In this document: positions 42,672 to 51,129 of the stretch, piece by piece
Layout: each line of letters begins with the position of its first letter
How positions within the stretch are numbered: the stretch's first letter is position 1
Source: Nocardia yamanashiensis NBRC 100130
GTDB taxonomy: Bacteria; Actinomycetota; Actinomycetes; Mycobacteriales; Mycobacteriaceae
Direction: 5' to 3'
Length of the DNA stretch: 64,000 nucleotides
NCBI RefSeq assembly: GCF_001613325.1
Contig: NZ_BDCD01000017.1
Span: forward strand, 124,001-188,000
Program-made: the position numbers and the translations under genes
The notes under the pieces: generated by a model
Seen by the model: the letters and a program-made list of their open reading frames with translations, nothing else
Database searches by the model: none
Told to the model about the DNA's origin: nothing

Positions 42672-43845
42672 CGAGCCCTCCCGGAATCGGCAATCCCGCA
42701 TAGTTTTCCGCGAGTTCGCGCGCCGCCGCCGGGGAGTTCGCCACCCGCCGCAATTGCGCGAGCTGCAATTGCGCGTCGAAGTCGTCCCCGTGCCGGTGCA
42801 GCATGCTGGTCATCCACCAGGAGAAGTGCGTGCACCGCCACACCCGCTGTAATGCGGTGTCGGAGTATGCATCCGCGAGTTCGGCCGACCCGTCCCGCAG
42901 CAGTGCGGTCAGCGCCCGCGCCAGCACCGCCACATCCGCGACCGCCAGATTGAGGCCCTTGGCCCCGGTCGGCGGGACGATGTGGGCGGCGTCGCCGGCC
43001 AGGAACAGGCGGCCGTAGCGCATGGGCGCGGTGACGAAGCTGCGCATGGGCAGCACGCTCTTCTCGGTGATCCGCCCGGTCGACAGCGTCCAGCCGTCCA
43101 GCCCCAGGCGGGTGGCCAGCGCCTCCCAGATCCGGTCGTCGCTCCAGTCCTCGATCCGCTCGGCCGGATCGACCTGCAGATACAACCGGCTCACCTGTTC
43201 CGAACGCAGGCTGTGCAGCGCGAATCCGTCCGGATGCCAGGCATAGACGAGTTCGTCGGTCGACGGCGCGACATCGGCCAGCACACCCAGCCAGGCGTAG
43301 GGGTAGGTGCGCTCCCAGGTCTGCCGCAGCTGCGCGGGAATGGCCTGCTTGCTGGGTCCGTGGTAGCCGTCGCAGCCGACCACGGCGTCCGCGTCGATCC
43401 GCCGGGCGGCCCCGTCGGCATCGCGGAAGGTCACATACGGGCGCTCGGTGGCGACATCGTGCAGCGCCACCTCGGATGCTTCGTAAAACGCTGCCTGCCC
43501 GGCTTTTTCGCGGGCGGCGAGCAGATCCTTGGTGACCTCGGTCTGCCCGTAGACGTAGACCGCGCGGCCCGCCAGTTCGGTGAAGTCCAGGTGCCGGCGC
43601 TCGCCGGGCCATTGCAGATAGATGCCGCGATGTTCGATGGCTTCGCGGTCCAGCCGCTCCCCCACCCCGGCCCGGCGCAGCAGCTCGACGGTGCCCGCCT
43701 CCAGAATCCCGGCTCTGATCCGGGATTGCACGTGTGCGGCGGACTGGCGTTCGACGAGCACCGAATCGATGCCCGCGCGATCGAGCAGCTGCGCCAGCAG
43801 CAGCCCCGCGGGACCGGATCCGATGATCGCGACTCGGGTTCGCAT
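42664..43845 (-). CDS. pobA: 4-hydroxybenzoate 3-monooxygenase
   Basis: A 393-residue group A flavin monooxygenase that hydroxylates 4-hydroxybenzoate to protocatechuate with NAD(P)H and O2. FAD motifs: VAIIGSGPAGLLLAQLLDRA, DAVVGCDGYHGPSKQ (the DG motif) and GRLFLAGDAAHIVPPTGAKG. VQSRIRAGILEAGTVELL and the Tyr of TYPYAWLGVLADVAPS fit the para-hydroxybenzoate hydroxylase group rather than the 3-hydroxybenzoate enzymes. It is the first gene of the eight-gene operon; its promoter carries element copy D. Confidence 0.95.
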   Translation of the reverse strand: MRTRVAIIGSGPAGLLLAQLLDRAGIDSVLVERQSAAHVQSRIRAGILEAGTVELLRRAGVGERLDREAIEHRGIYLQWPGERRHLDFTELAGRAVYVYGQTEVTKDLLAAREKAGQAAFYEASEVALHDVATERPYVTFRDADGAARRIDADAVVGCDGYHGPSKQAIPAQLRQTWERTYPYAWLGVLADVAPSTDELVYAWHPDGFALHSLRSEQVSRLYLQVDPAERIEDWSDDRIWEALATRLGLDGWTLSTGRITEKSVLPMRSFVTAPMRYGRLFLAGDAAHIVPPTGAKGLNLAVADVAVLARALTALLRDGSAELADAYSDTALQRVWRCTHFSWWMTSMLHRHGDDFDAQLQLAQLRRVANSPAAARELAENYAGLPIPGGLDG

Positions 43846-43915
43846 TGTTCCGAACTCCTCATCTGTGCGGGTGGTGTGCGCTCAGAATCGGCTCCGGACC
43901 ACGCCCGGCACTACG

Positions 43916-43938
43916 GCCCTCTCATTGAATGAAAGGGC
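43916..43938. promoter_or_regulatory. CTTTCATTGAATGAAAG-like element, copy D (pobA promoter)
   Basis: GCCCTCTCAT-TGA-ATGAAAGGGC: 9 of 10 arm positions match, the best copy of the element. It lies 71 bases upstream of pobA and about 67 bases before the divergent lipase gene. Confidence 0.65.
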
Positions 43939-44004
43939 GGCCCACGACGCTCCGGCGCGCTGCTTCACTCGGGCGTGTCCCCGATAGATATGGAGCAGAA
44001 CGAC

Positions 44005-45225
44005 ATGCCGGGTCCCGGAACGAGACGTACGACGGTGATCGGCGCGGCCGCGCTGGCCGCCGCGCTGACGCTGACCAGCTGCGGTAAGGATGACGCAGCG
44101 CCCCAACCGGTTTCGCTGAGCGCGCCCGCCGGACCGGCCGGCACCTCCTTCTGGGCGGTCGAGGAGCAGCCGCCCGCCGATGCGAAGGCGGGCGATATCT
44201 TCCGGGTGCAGCCGCGTTCGGACGCCCCGGCCGGTGCGCAGGGCTGGAATGTCGTCTACGTCTCCGAGATCCAGCCGGGCGTGAAGAGGTACGTGTCCGG
44301 CGAGATCTACGCACCCCTCGGCCGCGGCTCCGAGCCCCGGGACATGGTGCTGTGGAATCACGAAACCACCGGTCTCGCCGACAATTGCGCGCCCTCGCGG
44401 CGCAGCATGTACGACGGCGACCGCCCGCGCGTCCCGGCCATCGAGGCCATGCTGGAGGCGGGGCACGTGGTCGCCATGAGCGACTATCCGGGCCAGGGCC
44501 TGCCGGGGCCCGCCTATTACATGGTCGGCGAGGTGAATGCCCGGGCCGCACTCGACATGCTGCGCGCGGTTCAGCGGCTGCCGGAATTGAACGCCACCAA
44601 GCGTTTCGTCGAGTACGGCTGGTCCCAGGGCGGTCAGACCACCATGCGCGTGGAATCCATCGCCCGCTCCTACGCGCCCGAATTCGAAGGCGTCGGCGCG
44701 GCTCTCATCGCCCCCGCCGTCCGGATCCGCGATCTCACCGCCAATTCCATGCGCGGTCCCGCCAACGCCGGCTACGTCATCTCCACCCTGCCGGGCATCA
44801 AGGCCGCCCATCCGGACCTGCGCTACCAGGACTTCCTCACCCCGACCGCCATGGAGATGCTGCCCGCCCTGGCCGAAGGCTGCTTCGACATCTGGGATGC
44901 CGCGGCCCCGCTGCGCGACTCCTACCAGCCCACCGCCCTGACCCCGGGCAGCACCTGGTGGAACGCCCTTACCGCCGTGGACGATTGGCGTCCGGCCGGC
45001 GCCATGCCCTTCGCCGTCTATCAGGGCGCCGACGACATCACCACCCCGGCCGAACTCACCGGCCGCGAACGCACCGCCCTGTGCAAGGCCGGGGTCCCGG
45101 TCGAGTACAACGAATTCCCCGGCCAGGATCACGAGACCGTGGTTCCCACCGCGGCGGATCGCTTCCCGGCTTGGGCCGCGGACCGCTTCGCGGGCCGCCC
45201 CGCGCCTTCCAACTGCCCGCGGTAG
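44005..45225 (+). CDS. secreted lipoprotein of the secretory lipase family
   Basis: A 406-residue alpha/beta hydrolase exported as a lipoprotein: signal peptide with basic GTRRTT, core VIGAAALAAALTL and lipobox LTSC (Cys about residue 26). The catalytic triad candidates are Ser in EYGWSQGGQTT, Asp in VYQGADDITTP and His in FPGQDHETVVP, matching the fungal/actinobacterial secretory lipase (LIP) family. DMVLWNHETTGLADNCAP is also typical. ATG 44005 is preferred over 43990 because it gives a normal lipoprotein signal and has GGAG nine bases before. Substrate unknown; an ester-linked aromatic is a possibility from the shared promoter region. Confidence 0.85.
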   Translation: MPGPGTRRTTVIGAAALAAALTLTSCGKDDAAPQPVSLSAPAGPAGTSFWAVEEQPPADAKAGDIFRVQPRSDAPAGAQGWNVVYVSEIQPGVKRYVSGEIYAPLGRGSEPRDMVLWNHETTGLADNCAPSRRSMYDGDRPRVPAIEAMLEAGHVVAMSDYPGQGLPGPAYYMVGEVNARAALDMLRAVQRLPELNATKRFVEYGWSQGGQTTMRVESIARSYAPEFEGVGAALIAPAVRIRDLTANSMRGPANAGYVISTLPGIKAAHPDLRYQDFLTPTAMEMLPALAEGCFDIWDAAAPLRDSYQPTALTPGSTWWNALTAVDDWRPAGAMPFAVYQGADDITTPAELTGRERTALCKAGVPVEYNEFPGQDHETVVPTAADRFPAWAADRFAGRPAPSNCPR

Positions 45226-45496
45226 TACCTTCTCGCCTCCCGCGCGCCGATCCCGCCTCGAGCGGGCGAAACGGCAGCGGGGCGGGGCGGATCGGGCTAC
45301 CATGCTCAGCGTCCGCCGCTGACCAGGAATTTGCTCCGGTTCCGGGCGCGTCTCGCGCCCGCCGGCAGGCCCGGCCGGCCGACGCTCAACTCTGCGAGCA
45401 CAGTGCCGTGCTTCCACCGCCGAGCTCCGCCCCTGCCGCCGGCGACGTCACCGCACCCGTGATATCGCCGACGGCGAAACAGAGAGACGAACTCGC

Positions 45497-46399
45497 ATGT
45501 CGGACGTGTCGCAAAGCCTGCTTCCCATCGACCTGCTCCCGGATGCCGGAGTGATCGCCGTGCGAACCGCCCTGCTCGCCGAACTGGTCGATCACCTACG
45601 CCGGAACCGGACCGAGCTGCGGGAGAAGTGGGCGCTGCGCATCACGGACGCGAAGTTGCTGACGGCCATGACCGACGACGAGATCTTCTCCGAGGCGACG
45701 TCGGTGTACGACAACTACGTCGAGGTGCTCGAGACCGGGTCGGTGGAGGCGCTGCAGAACTACGCGCGGAATCTGTCCGAGCGGATCATTCCGCGCGGGG
45801 TGGAGACCGACGAGGTGCTGGGGATCGTGCTGCTGTTGCGAGATGTGCTGGCGCGCAGTCTGTTCGAGAAGTATCAGACGGATTTCGAGTTGCTGAACCA
45901 GATGCTGGACGTGTACGAGCCGGCGGCCAACCGGATCGCCAATACCGTGGGCGTGTCGTTCGTGGAGGAGCGCGAGCGCATCATTCGCCAGCAGCAGGAC
46001 GCTATTCGCGAACTGTCGACGCCGGTGTTGCAGGTGCGCGAGCAGTTGCTCATTCTGCCGATCATCGGGGTGCTGGACGGGCAACGGGCGCGCCAGCTCA
46101 CCGAGCAGCTGTTGTCCGCGATTCGCGGCAACCGGGCCAAGGTCGTGGTCATCGATATCACCGGCGTGCCCGCCATCGATTCGACGGTCGCGAACCATCT
46201 GGTGCAGACCGTGGAGGCGTCCCGGCTGATGGGCGCGAACGTCATCATCACCGGGCTGTCGTCGGAGATCGCCCTGACGCTGGTCACCATCGGCCTGGAT
46301 CTGTCGAAGATGAACGCGGTCGGCGATCTGCAGGGCGGTATCGAGGAAGCCGAACGGCTGCTCGGCTACGAGGTCACGCGAACCACCGACACGAAGTAG
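45497..46399 (+). CDS. RsbR-like STAS-domain protein (stressosome-type)
   Basis: A 300-residue protein in two parts. Residues about 1-165 are a helical RsbR N-terminal-like sensor domain (LRRNRTELREKWALRI, QNYARNLSERIIPRGVE). Residues about 185-290 form a STAS domain: LLILPIIGVLDGQRARQLTE, VVVIDITGVPAIDSTVANHL with a phosphorylatable Thr, and IITGLSSEIALTLVTIGLDL. RsbR proteins form stressosomes with RsbS and the kinase RsbT, but no rsbS or rsbT lies in the window. Gap 45226-45496 shows only a short CCCGC/GCGGG hairpin near 45272. Confidence 0.9.
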   Translation: MSDVSQSLLPIDLLPDAGVIAVRTALLAELVDHLRRNRTELREKWALRITDAKLLTAMTDDEIFSEATSVYDNYVEVLETGSVEALQNYARNLSERIIPRGVETDEVLGIVLLLRDVLARSLFEKYQTDFELLNQMLDVYEPAANRIANTVGVSFVEERERIIRQQQDAIRELSTPVLQVREQLLILPIIGVLDGQRARQLTEQLLSAIRGNRAKVVVIDITGVPAIDSTVANHLVQTVEASRLMGANVIITGLSSEIALTLVTIGLDLSKMNAVGDLQGGIEEAERLLGYEVTRTTDTK

Positions 46400-46487
46400 T
46401 CCCCCGGGTCTGAGCCGCCTACCCGTGAGTGAGTGAGAGATTTTCAGTCGGGTCTTGTCATGCCTTTGATTCTGGTGGAGACTATTG

Positions 46488-46516
46488 CCAGATATCTGGT
46501 GATGAGTATCACCAGA
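46488..46516. promoter_or_regulatory. overlapping palindromes before the MpaB-type gene
   Basis: CCAGATATCTGG (46488-46499) is a perfect 12-base palindrome. It overlaps TCTGGTGAT (46495-46503), which pairs perfectly with ATCACCAGA (46508-46516) across GAGT. They lie 20-48 bases before the ATG, directly in front of the ribosome binding site, a typical TetR-like operator position. No regulator gene adjoins. Confidence 0.65.
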
Positions 46517-46535
46517 GTGGCAAAGGAGCTGCTCG

Positions 46536-47771
46536 ATGACGCGCACCCGATCCATTCCGACGCGCCACCCCCGGGAACAGGCCCGCGTGCCCGTGCTCGG
46601 CCCGACGGTCAAACTGCTCGGCATCAAGCCGCCGACCGAGACCGAATGGGAGGCCATCGGGACCGCACTCACCGTCGGCGACGCCCCGATGGACGCGCTG
46701 GTCGACTGGATGTACACCGCCGGTATGGGCCAGGTGCGGCCGCTCTTCGATCAGGCGCTCGAACACGGCATCGACAGCGTCCCGGACGCCCCGGAACCCC
46801 TGCGCGAGTTCTTCACCCGGGTGGAAACCACCCCGGACTGGGTCGACTGGGATCGAATCAAGCTGGGCGAGATCACCTTTCAGTCCGCCGGCCTCGACGG
46901 CATCTATCTCGCGCGGGACGTGCCGTTCCTGGGCGGATTCGTGGCCTCCGGCATCAATCGCACGCTGATGCTCACCAATACCGGCAAGAGCGGGGCGACC
47001 GGCGGCGGGCAGCGCTTCGCCGAAACCCTGCGCTGGGCCCTGGATGTGATCTCGGAAGACGGAATGCGCCCGGGCGGCAAGGGTTTTCGCTCCACCCTGC
47101 ACGTGCGCCTGATTCACACCTTCGTCCGGCGGCATGTCGCGCAGCGGCCGGAGTGGCGGGCCGAGGACTGGGGCGTCCCGGTCAATCAGACCGATATGGC
47201 GGTCACCATGCTGGGCGCGCTCTTCGCACCCGCCCTCACCGGCATGATGATGGGAAACCTGTTCACGCCCAAGGAACTCGACGCCATCGCCCACCTCACC
47301 CGGTACGTCGGCTGGGTCATGGGCATCGAGGAACGCTATCTGCCCAACGGTTTCGTCGACGCCACCCGCCAGCTGTACCACTACCTGGCCGCGCTCACCG
47401 CCCCGGACGAGACCAGCGCGCAGCTGGCCCGCCCGATGACCGACGATCCGCTCACCTGGCATTACGAGCACCTGACCGGGTTGCGCCGGAGAATCGCCTG
47501 GGCGCAGCACCTTTCGATCAGCACGGCGTTCCTGGGCCGGGGCCGCATGCGCCAGCTGGGCCTGCCGGACTACATGCCGCCCTGGTATCCGGTGGCCAAG
47601 TTCCCGGTGAACCTGGCGCGTTCCGGCGCGGGCATACTGCTGCCCGGCTGGCGGGTCCGGCAGGCGCGTGCGGGCCTGCGCGCCCAGCACGCCTTCATCG
47701 ACACCTTGATCGGCCCGAAACAGGATGGGGCCATCGGCGGTTCGGTGAACTACATCGGGCACGCCGCCTGA
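46536..47771 (+). CDS. MpaB/Lcp-type oxygenase family protein (DUF2236)
   Basis: A 411-residue protein of the DUF2236 superfamily, which includes the heme-b rubber oxygenase Lcp and fungal MpaB. Supporting blocks are LTNTGKSGATGGGQRFAETL, STLHVRLIHTFVRRHV (Arg and His where Lcp has its heme-pocket residues) and WGVPVNQTDMAVTMLGAL. No signal peptide is present, unlike secreted Lcp, so the substrate is probably internal. ATG 46536 follows AAGGAG. Control is suggested by the palindromes at 46488. Ends 14 bases before the stop of the convergent gene. Confidence 0.82.
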   Translation: MTRTRSIPTRHPREQARVPVLGPTVKLLGIKPPTETEWEAIGTALTVGDAPMDALVDWMYTAGMGQVRPLFDQALEHGIDSVPDAPEPLREFFTRVETTPDWVDWDRIKLGEITFQSAGLDGIYLARDVPFLGGFVASGINRTLMLTNTGKSGATGGGQRFAETLRWALDVISEDGMRPGGKGFRSTLHVRLIHTFVRRHVAQRPEWRAEDWGVPVNQTDMAVTMLGALFAPALTGMMMGNLFTPKELDAIAHLTRYVGWVMGIEERYLPNGFVDATRQLYHYLAALTAPDETSAQLARPMTDDPLTWHYEHLTGLRRRIAWAQHLSISTAFLGRGRMRQLGLPDYMPPWYPVAKFPVNLARSGAGILLPGWRVRQARAGLRAQHAFIDTLIGPKQDGAIGGSVNYIGHAA

Positions 47772-47785
47772 TCGACCCGCACGTC

Positions 47786-49582
47786 TCAGCCGAGGCTGCG
47801 CAGGAACAGGGCGAGCTGCCAGCCGCTGGGGTCGGGCTGCCCGTCGTTCTGGGTGGCCGCCGCGCCGATGGTGTCGATGTGGTTGTAGCCGGGCAGCGTG
47901 ACCACCCGGGCCAGCGCCGGCGTCGGGAAGAAGGTGCCGGTGGCGGGCGGGACGGGGCTGTCGCCCGCCCAGGCCACGAAGTTCGGCTTCAGGCGGCTCA
48001 TACCGTGATAGCGCAGGGCCGCGAGGTCACCGGTGCGGGTGCCGCCGTAGCCCGCGCCGATATCGATCACCAGACGGAGCGGGAAGTAGGTCTCCCAGTA
48101 GGCGCTCGGGTAGCCGGTGCCCAATTGCCTTGCCACATCCCGGATATCGGCGACCTCGTGGTTCGGCGAGGTGTAGGGCACGCCGATGACGTCGTCGTAG
48201 TTGCGCCAGGTGTAGAGCGCGGTGCGATCGGTGGGGGCCACCCGCCGCTGCGGCCCGGCGGTGATGCGCAGGAAGTTGCCCAATAACGGAAGCTGGGTCA
48301 GCTCACCGGGATTGGGGAAGGACTTGTCCTGCACCGGTCCGCCGTCCAGTGCGCCCAGCCCCTGCTGGAACAGCGAGAAGTTCGACGAGTTGTTGTCGAT
48401 GAGGACGCCGAGCAGCGCGGTATTGGTGAACCGGAAGTCGCGGATGGTCCCGGAACCGTCCGCGCCATTGGTCACCCAGGCCGCCCAGGTCGGCGCGAAG
48501 AAGGTGTTCAGGGTGCCGTCGATATCGGCATCGTGCGGAAGATGCGCCAGCAGCCGGCTTTCCCCGTCGGGATCCAGGTGGGCGGCGAGCCCGGCCAGGC
48601 GCAGCAGCACGAAGGCGCGGGTGCCGAGCCCGGGCGCGGACCCGAAGGTGCGGGGCAGCACATCGGCGCGGAATCCGGTCTGCAGCAGCGAATCCACTGG
48701 GCTCACAATGGCATTGGTGATGGCGCTGAGGAACGGCGTGTTCTGCAGGGCGACCGGATCGGAGGAGACCATGGAATCCTGTGCGGCGAAGGCGGCGCAC
48801 TGATCCGCGCCGGGTCGCCCGTCGAACTCCCAATCGGAGAAGAACCCGGTCACCAAGCCGCCCAGGGAGATTCCGGTGCACACGAACTTGCGCTGCCGCA
48901 CCGCCTGCTCCGGAATCTCGTGCAGCATCACCTCGTACTGGTCGCGCACCACACGCTCGAGGCCCATGTAATCCAGCACGCCCAGCTCGTTCGAGGCTTT
49001 GAACCCGGCGAAGCGCACCCCGTCGATGGGCATGCCGTTGAAGTAGTAGTCGACGGCGTCGAGGTAGTTGCCGGTCCGCAGTGCGTAATCGAAGCCGAGC
49101 GTCTCGTCCAGGCAGGTGCTGCGCCGGGCCAGCGCCCAGTACTCGATGTGCTGCCCCATGGCCAGCGCCGAGTGCACGGTATTGAAGGCCACGCTGTCGG
49201 AGTTGACCGAGCCGCCGTGCAGGCCCTGTTGCTGGATCACGACCCGGTCGGCGTCGGCGGACGCGGCCGGCCCGTCGACGGCCCGGTAGCGCAGGAACCC
49301 GACCCGGTCGCAGCTCGCAGGATGCGCGGGCGCACCGGCGGGCAACGGCAGCGCCAGGCTCACATACGATACGGCGATGCCGTCCCGGGCCGAGAGCTGC
49401 TCCTCCTGCCGATCGCTCGCCGCGCTCACCGGTTCGGGCTCGGCGGCCGCCGGCGCGGCCTGCGCGATGGTCGCGGCGGCCACGGCGGCGACCAGCCACG
49501 CGGCCGAATTCCGCGTGCGCGCAATATTTTTCGTCCCACCCGTGCGAGCGGCACGCCGCCCCGCCCGAACCACCCTGTTCAT
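47786..49582 (-). CDS. large secreted alpha/beta hydrolase-like protein
   Basis: A 598-residue exported protein of uncertain family. It has a long basic N-terminus and a signal core (AAWLVAAVAAATIAQAAPAA). A nucleophile elbow is readable, KFVCTGISLGGLVTGFFSDW, and a late TLPGYNHIDTIGA carries a candidate catalytic His, so it is probably a lipase or esterase. Between them lies a large insertion (LQTGFRADVLPRTFGSAPGL and further), and several cysteines could form disulfides. ATG 49582 and GTG 49591 are both possible starts. Relation to mycobacterial cell-envelope lipid enzymes is possible but not shown. Confidence 0.72.
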   Translation of the reverse strand: MNRVVRAGRRAARTGGTKNIARTRNSAAWLVAAVAAATIAQAAPAAAEPEPVSAASDRQEEQLSARDGIAVSYVSLALPLPAGAPAHPASCDRVGFLRYRAVDGPAASADADRVVIQQQGLHGGSVNSDSVAFNTVHSALAMGQHIEYWALARRSTCLDETLGFDYALRTGNYLDAVDYYFNGMPIDGVRFAGFKASNELGVLDYMGLERVVRDQYEVMLHEIPEQAVRQRKFVCTGISLGGLVTGFFSDWEFDGRPGADQCAAFAAQDSMVSSDPVALQNTPFLSAITNAIVSPVDSLLQTGFRADVLPRTFGSAPGLGTRAFVLLRLAGLAAHLDPDGESRLLAHLPHDADIDGTLNTFFAPTWAAWVTNGADGSGTIRDFRFTNTALLGVLIDNNSSNFSLFQQGLGALDGGPVQDKSFPNPGELTQLPLLGNFLRITAGPQRRVAPTDRTALYTWRNYDDVIGVPYTSPNHEVADIRDVARQLGTGYPSAYWETYFPLRLVIDIGAGYGGTRTGDLAALRYHGMSRLKPNFVAWAGDSPVPPATGTFFPTPALARVVTLPGYNHIDTIGAAATQNDGQPDPSGWQLALFLRSLG

Positions 49583-49719
49583 GCCCTGCACGCTGCCAGC
49601 GCAACCCGATCCCGAACAGGTGACATGGCACGAAAATCACCGGGCCCGCCGCAGCACACTGCCCAAAACGCGACCCGGCGGCGACCGGGCAGCGGGTCCG
49701 CTCGCCGTAAGCTGGAGGC

Positions 49720-50076
49720 GTGGGTCGACTGTTGTTCCTCGTGCTCGTGCTGGCCGCGCTGGCCGTGGCCGCGTGGTGGATCTCCCGGGAATGGACCGGC
49801 GACGTGGAACGGGTCGCCGACGCCAAGACCGAGGTCCGCGGCTATCTGGACCGGATGGGCAGTGAACTGGTGCTGCTCGATCCGGAGGACGCCGAGGCCC
49901 TGGACGCGCTCGGCGAAGCCGCCGATCGCATGAATGTCGCCCGGACCCAGCTGGCCGCCGCGACCACCCTCGGTCAGGTCCGGGTGGCGCGCGAAACCGC
50001 GCGCGGCGGGCTGTATTTCATTCGCAAGGCCCGCGAGGCCATGGGCCTGGACCCGGGCCCGCCGATCCCCAAGTAG
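49720..50076 (+). CDS. small membrane-anchored hypothetical protein
   Basis: A 118-residue protein with one N-terminal membrane helix (LLFLVLVLAALAVAAWWIS) and a soluble, helical, acidic remainder (EDAEALDALGEAADRMNVAR). The GTG at 49720 has GGAGG very close upstream. I recognise no family. It converges with the nitroreductase gene, 14 bases apart. Confidence 0.7.
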   Translation: MGRLLFLVLVLAALAVAAWWISREWTGDVERVADAKTEVRGYLDRMGSELVLLDPEDAEALDALGEAADRMNVARTQLAAATTLGQVRVARETARGGLYFIRKAREAMGLDPGPPIPK

Positions 50077-50090
50077 ACCAGCCGCCCTGG

Positions 50091-50600
50091 TTACGACACC
50101 CAGGTCAGCAATTCCGCGACCGGCTTACGACCCCGCGGAATAGCGTTCGGCGCAGTCGGTTTCGCCGGGTCGGGATAGCCGATCGCAATGGCGTGGCGCG
50201 GTAACCAGTCCGATGCCAGCCCGACCGTCTCGCTCGCCCGGGTGACATTCCCGGCCGGATGGAAGGTCGTCAGGCAGCTGCCCAGCCCGAACCCGGCGGC
50301 GGCCAGGCACACCGACTGCGCGATCCGGCCCATATCGAATTCGGTATCGCTGAAACCATTGTCGTGCGCCGCCAGCACCAGCACCAGCGGCGCGTCGGCG
50401 AGATGCACGGCGTACCCGCCCAGCCCCGCCAGCTCCCGCCGGATCTCCGGCCGGGTCACCGCCACGAACCGCCACGGCTGCCGATTGCGCGCCGACCCGG
50501 TCCACCGCGCCGCCTCGATGATTTGCTCGACGGTCGCCCTCGGCACCGGATCGGGCCGGAAGTGCCGCACCGAGCGCAGTCCCCGGATCGCCTCGTTCAC
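50091..50600 (-). CDS. nitroreductase-family flavoprotein
   Basis: A 169-residue FMN-binding nitroreductase fold: SVRHFRPDPVPRATVEQIIE (phosphate-binding Arg/Ser-Arg), AARWTGSARNRQPWRFVAV (SPSxxNxQPW-like block), DMGRIAQSVCLAAAGFGLGS and HAIAIGYPDPAKP. It is at the short end of the family. GTG at 50600 is chosen because the upstream extension (Pro/Gly/Arg) looks non-coding. It likely reduces nitro-, quinone- or similar compounds; substrate unknown. Confidence 0.85.
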   Translation of the reverse strand: MNEAIRGLRSVRHFRPDPVPRATVEQIIEAARWTGSARNRQPWRFVAVTRPEIRRELAGLGGYAVHLADAPLVLVLAAHDNGFSDTEFDMGRIAQSVCLAAAGFGLGSCLTTFHPAGNVTRASETVGLASDWLPRHAIAIGYPDPAKPTAPNAIPRGRKPVAELLTWVS

Positions 50601-50708
50601 CGCGCCGACCCTACCGGGCGGGGGCGCGGCGCTGCCGGGCCCCAGCCCGTACGGCCGTATGGTTGGACCTGGACGCACGCTCTATGTCACTCGCCGAAGG
50701 AGATGTAG

Positions 50709-51110
50709 ATGACGGACCACGACCAGAGCGCTTCGGAACAGATCGACCAGCGGATCCGGGATCTCGACGATTGGCGCGGGCGCACCCTGGCCCAGGTGCG
50801 CAAGGTCATCCACGCGGCCGATCCCGAGGTGGTCGAGGAGTGGAAATGGGCGAAGGCCAGCAATCCCGGCACGCCCGTCTGGTCGCACGACGGCATCATC
50901 TGCACCGGCGAGGTCTACAAGAGCGCGGTCAAACTGACCTTCATGAAGGGTGCGGCGCTGGATGATCCGGGGCGGCTGTTCAATGCCAGTCTGGACGGGA
51001 ACGCCCGGCGCGCCATCGATATCACCGAGCAGGACGTCATCGACGAGCGGGCGCTGGGCGAACTCATCCGGGAAGCCGTGGACCTCAATGTGCACGGTAA
51101 GCGGCATTGA
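50709..51110 (+). CDS. DUF1801-family protein
   Basis: A 133-residue protein with the DUF1801 (YdhG-like) pattern: AQVRKVIHAADPEVVEEWKW, VWSHDGIICTGEVYKSAVKL and TFMKGAALDDPGRLFNASLD. The fold is small alpha/beta, reported in many bacteria without a known reaction. Start ATG follows GAAGGAG. Divergent from the nitroreductase gene with a 108-base gap. Confidence 0.87.
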   Translation: MTDHDQSASEQIDQRIRDLDDWRGRTLAQVRKVIHAADPEVVEEWKWAKASNPGTPVWSHDGIICTGEVYKSAVKLTFMKGAALDDPGRLFNASLDGNARRAIDITEQDVIDERALGELIREAVDLNVHGKRH

Positions 51111-51129
51111 GGTCCCGGCGGCCACCGCG

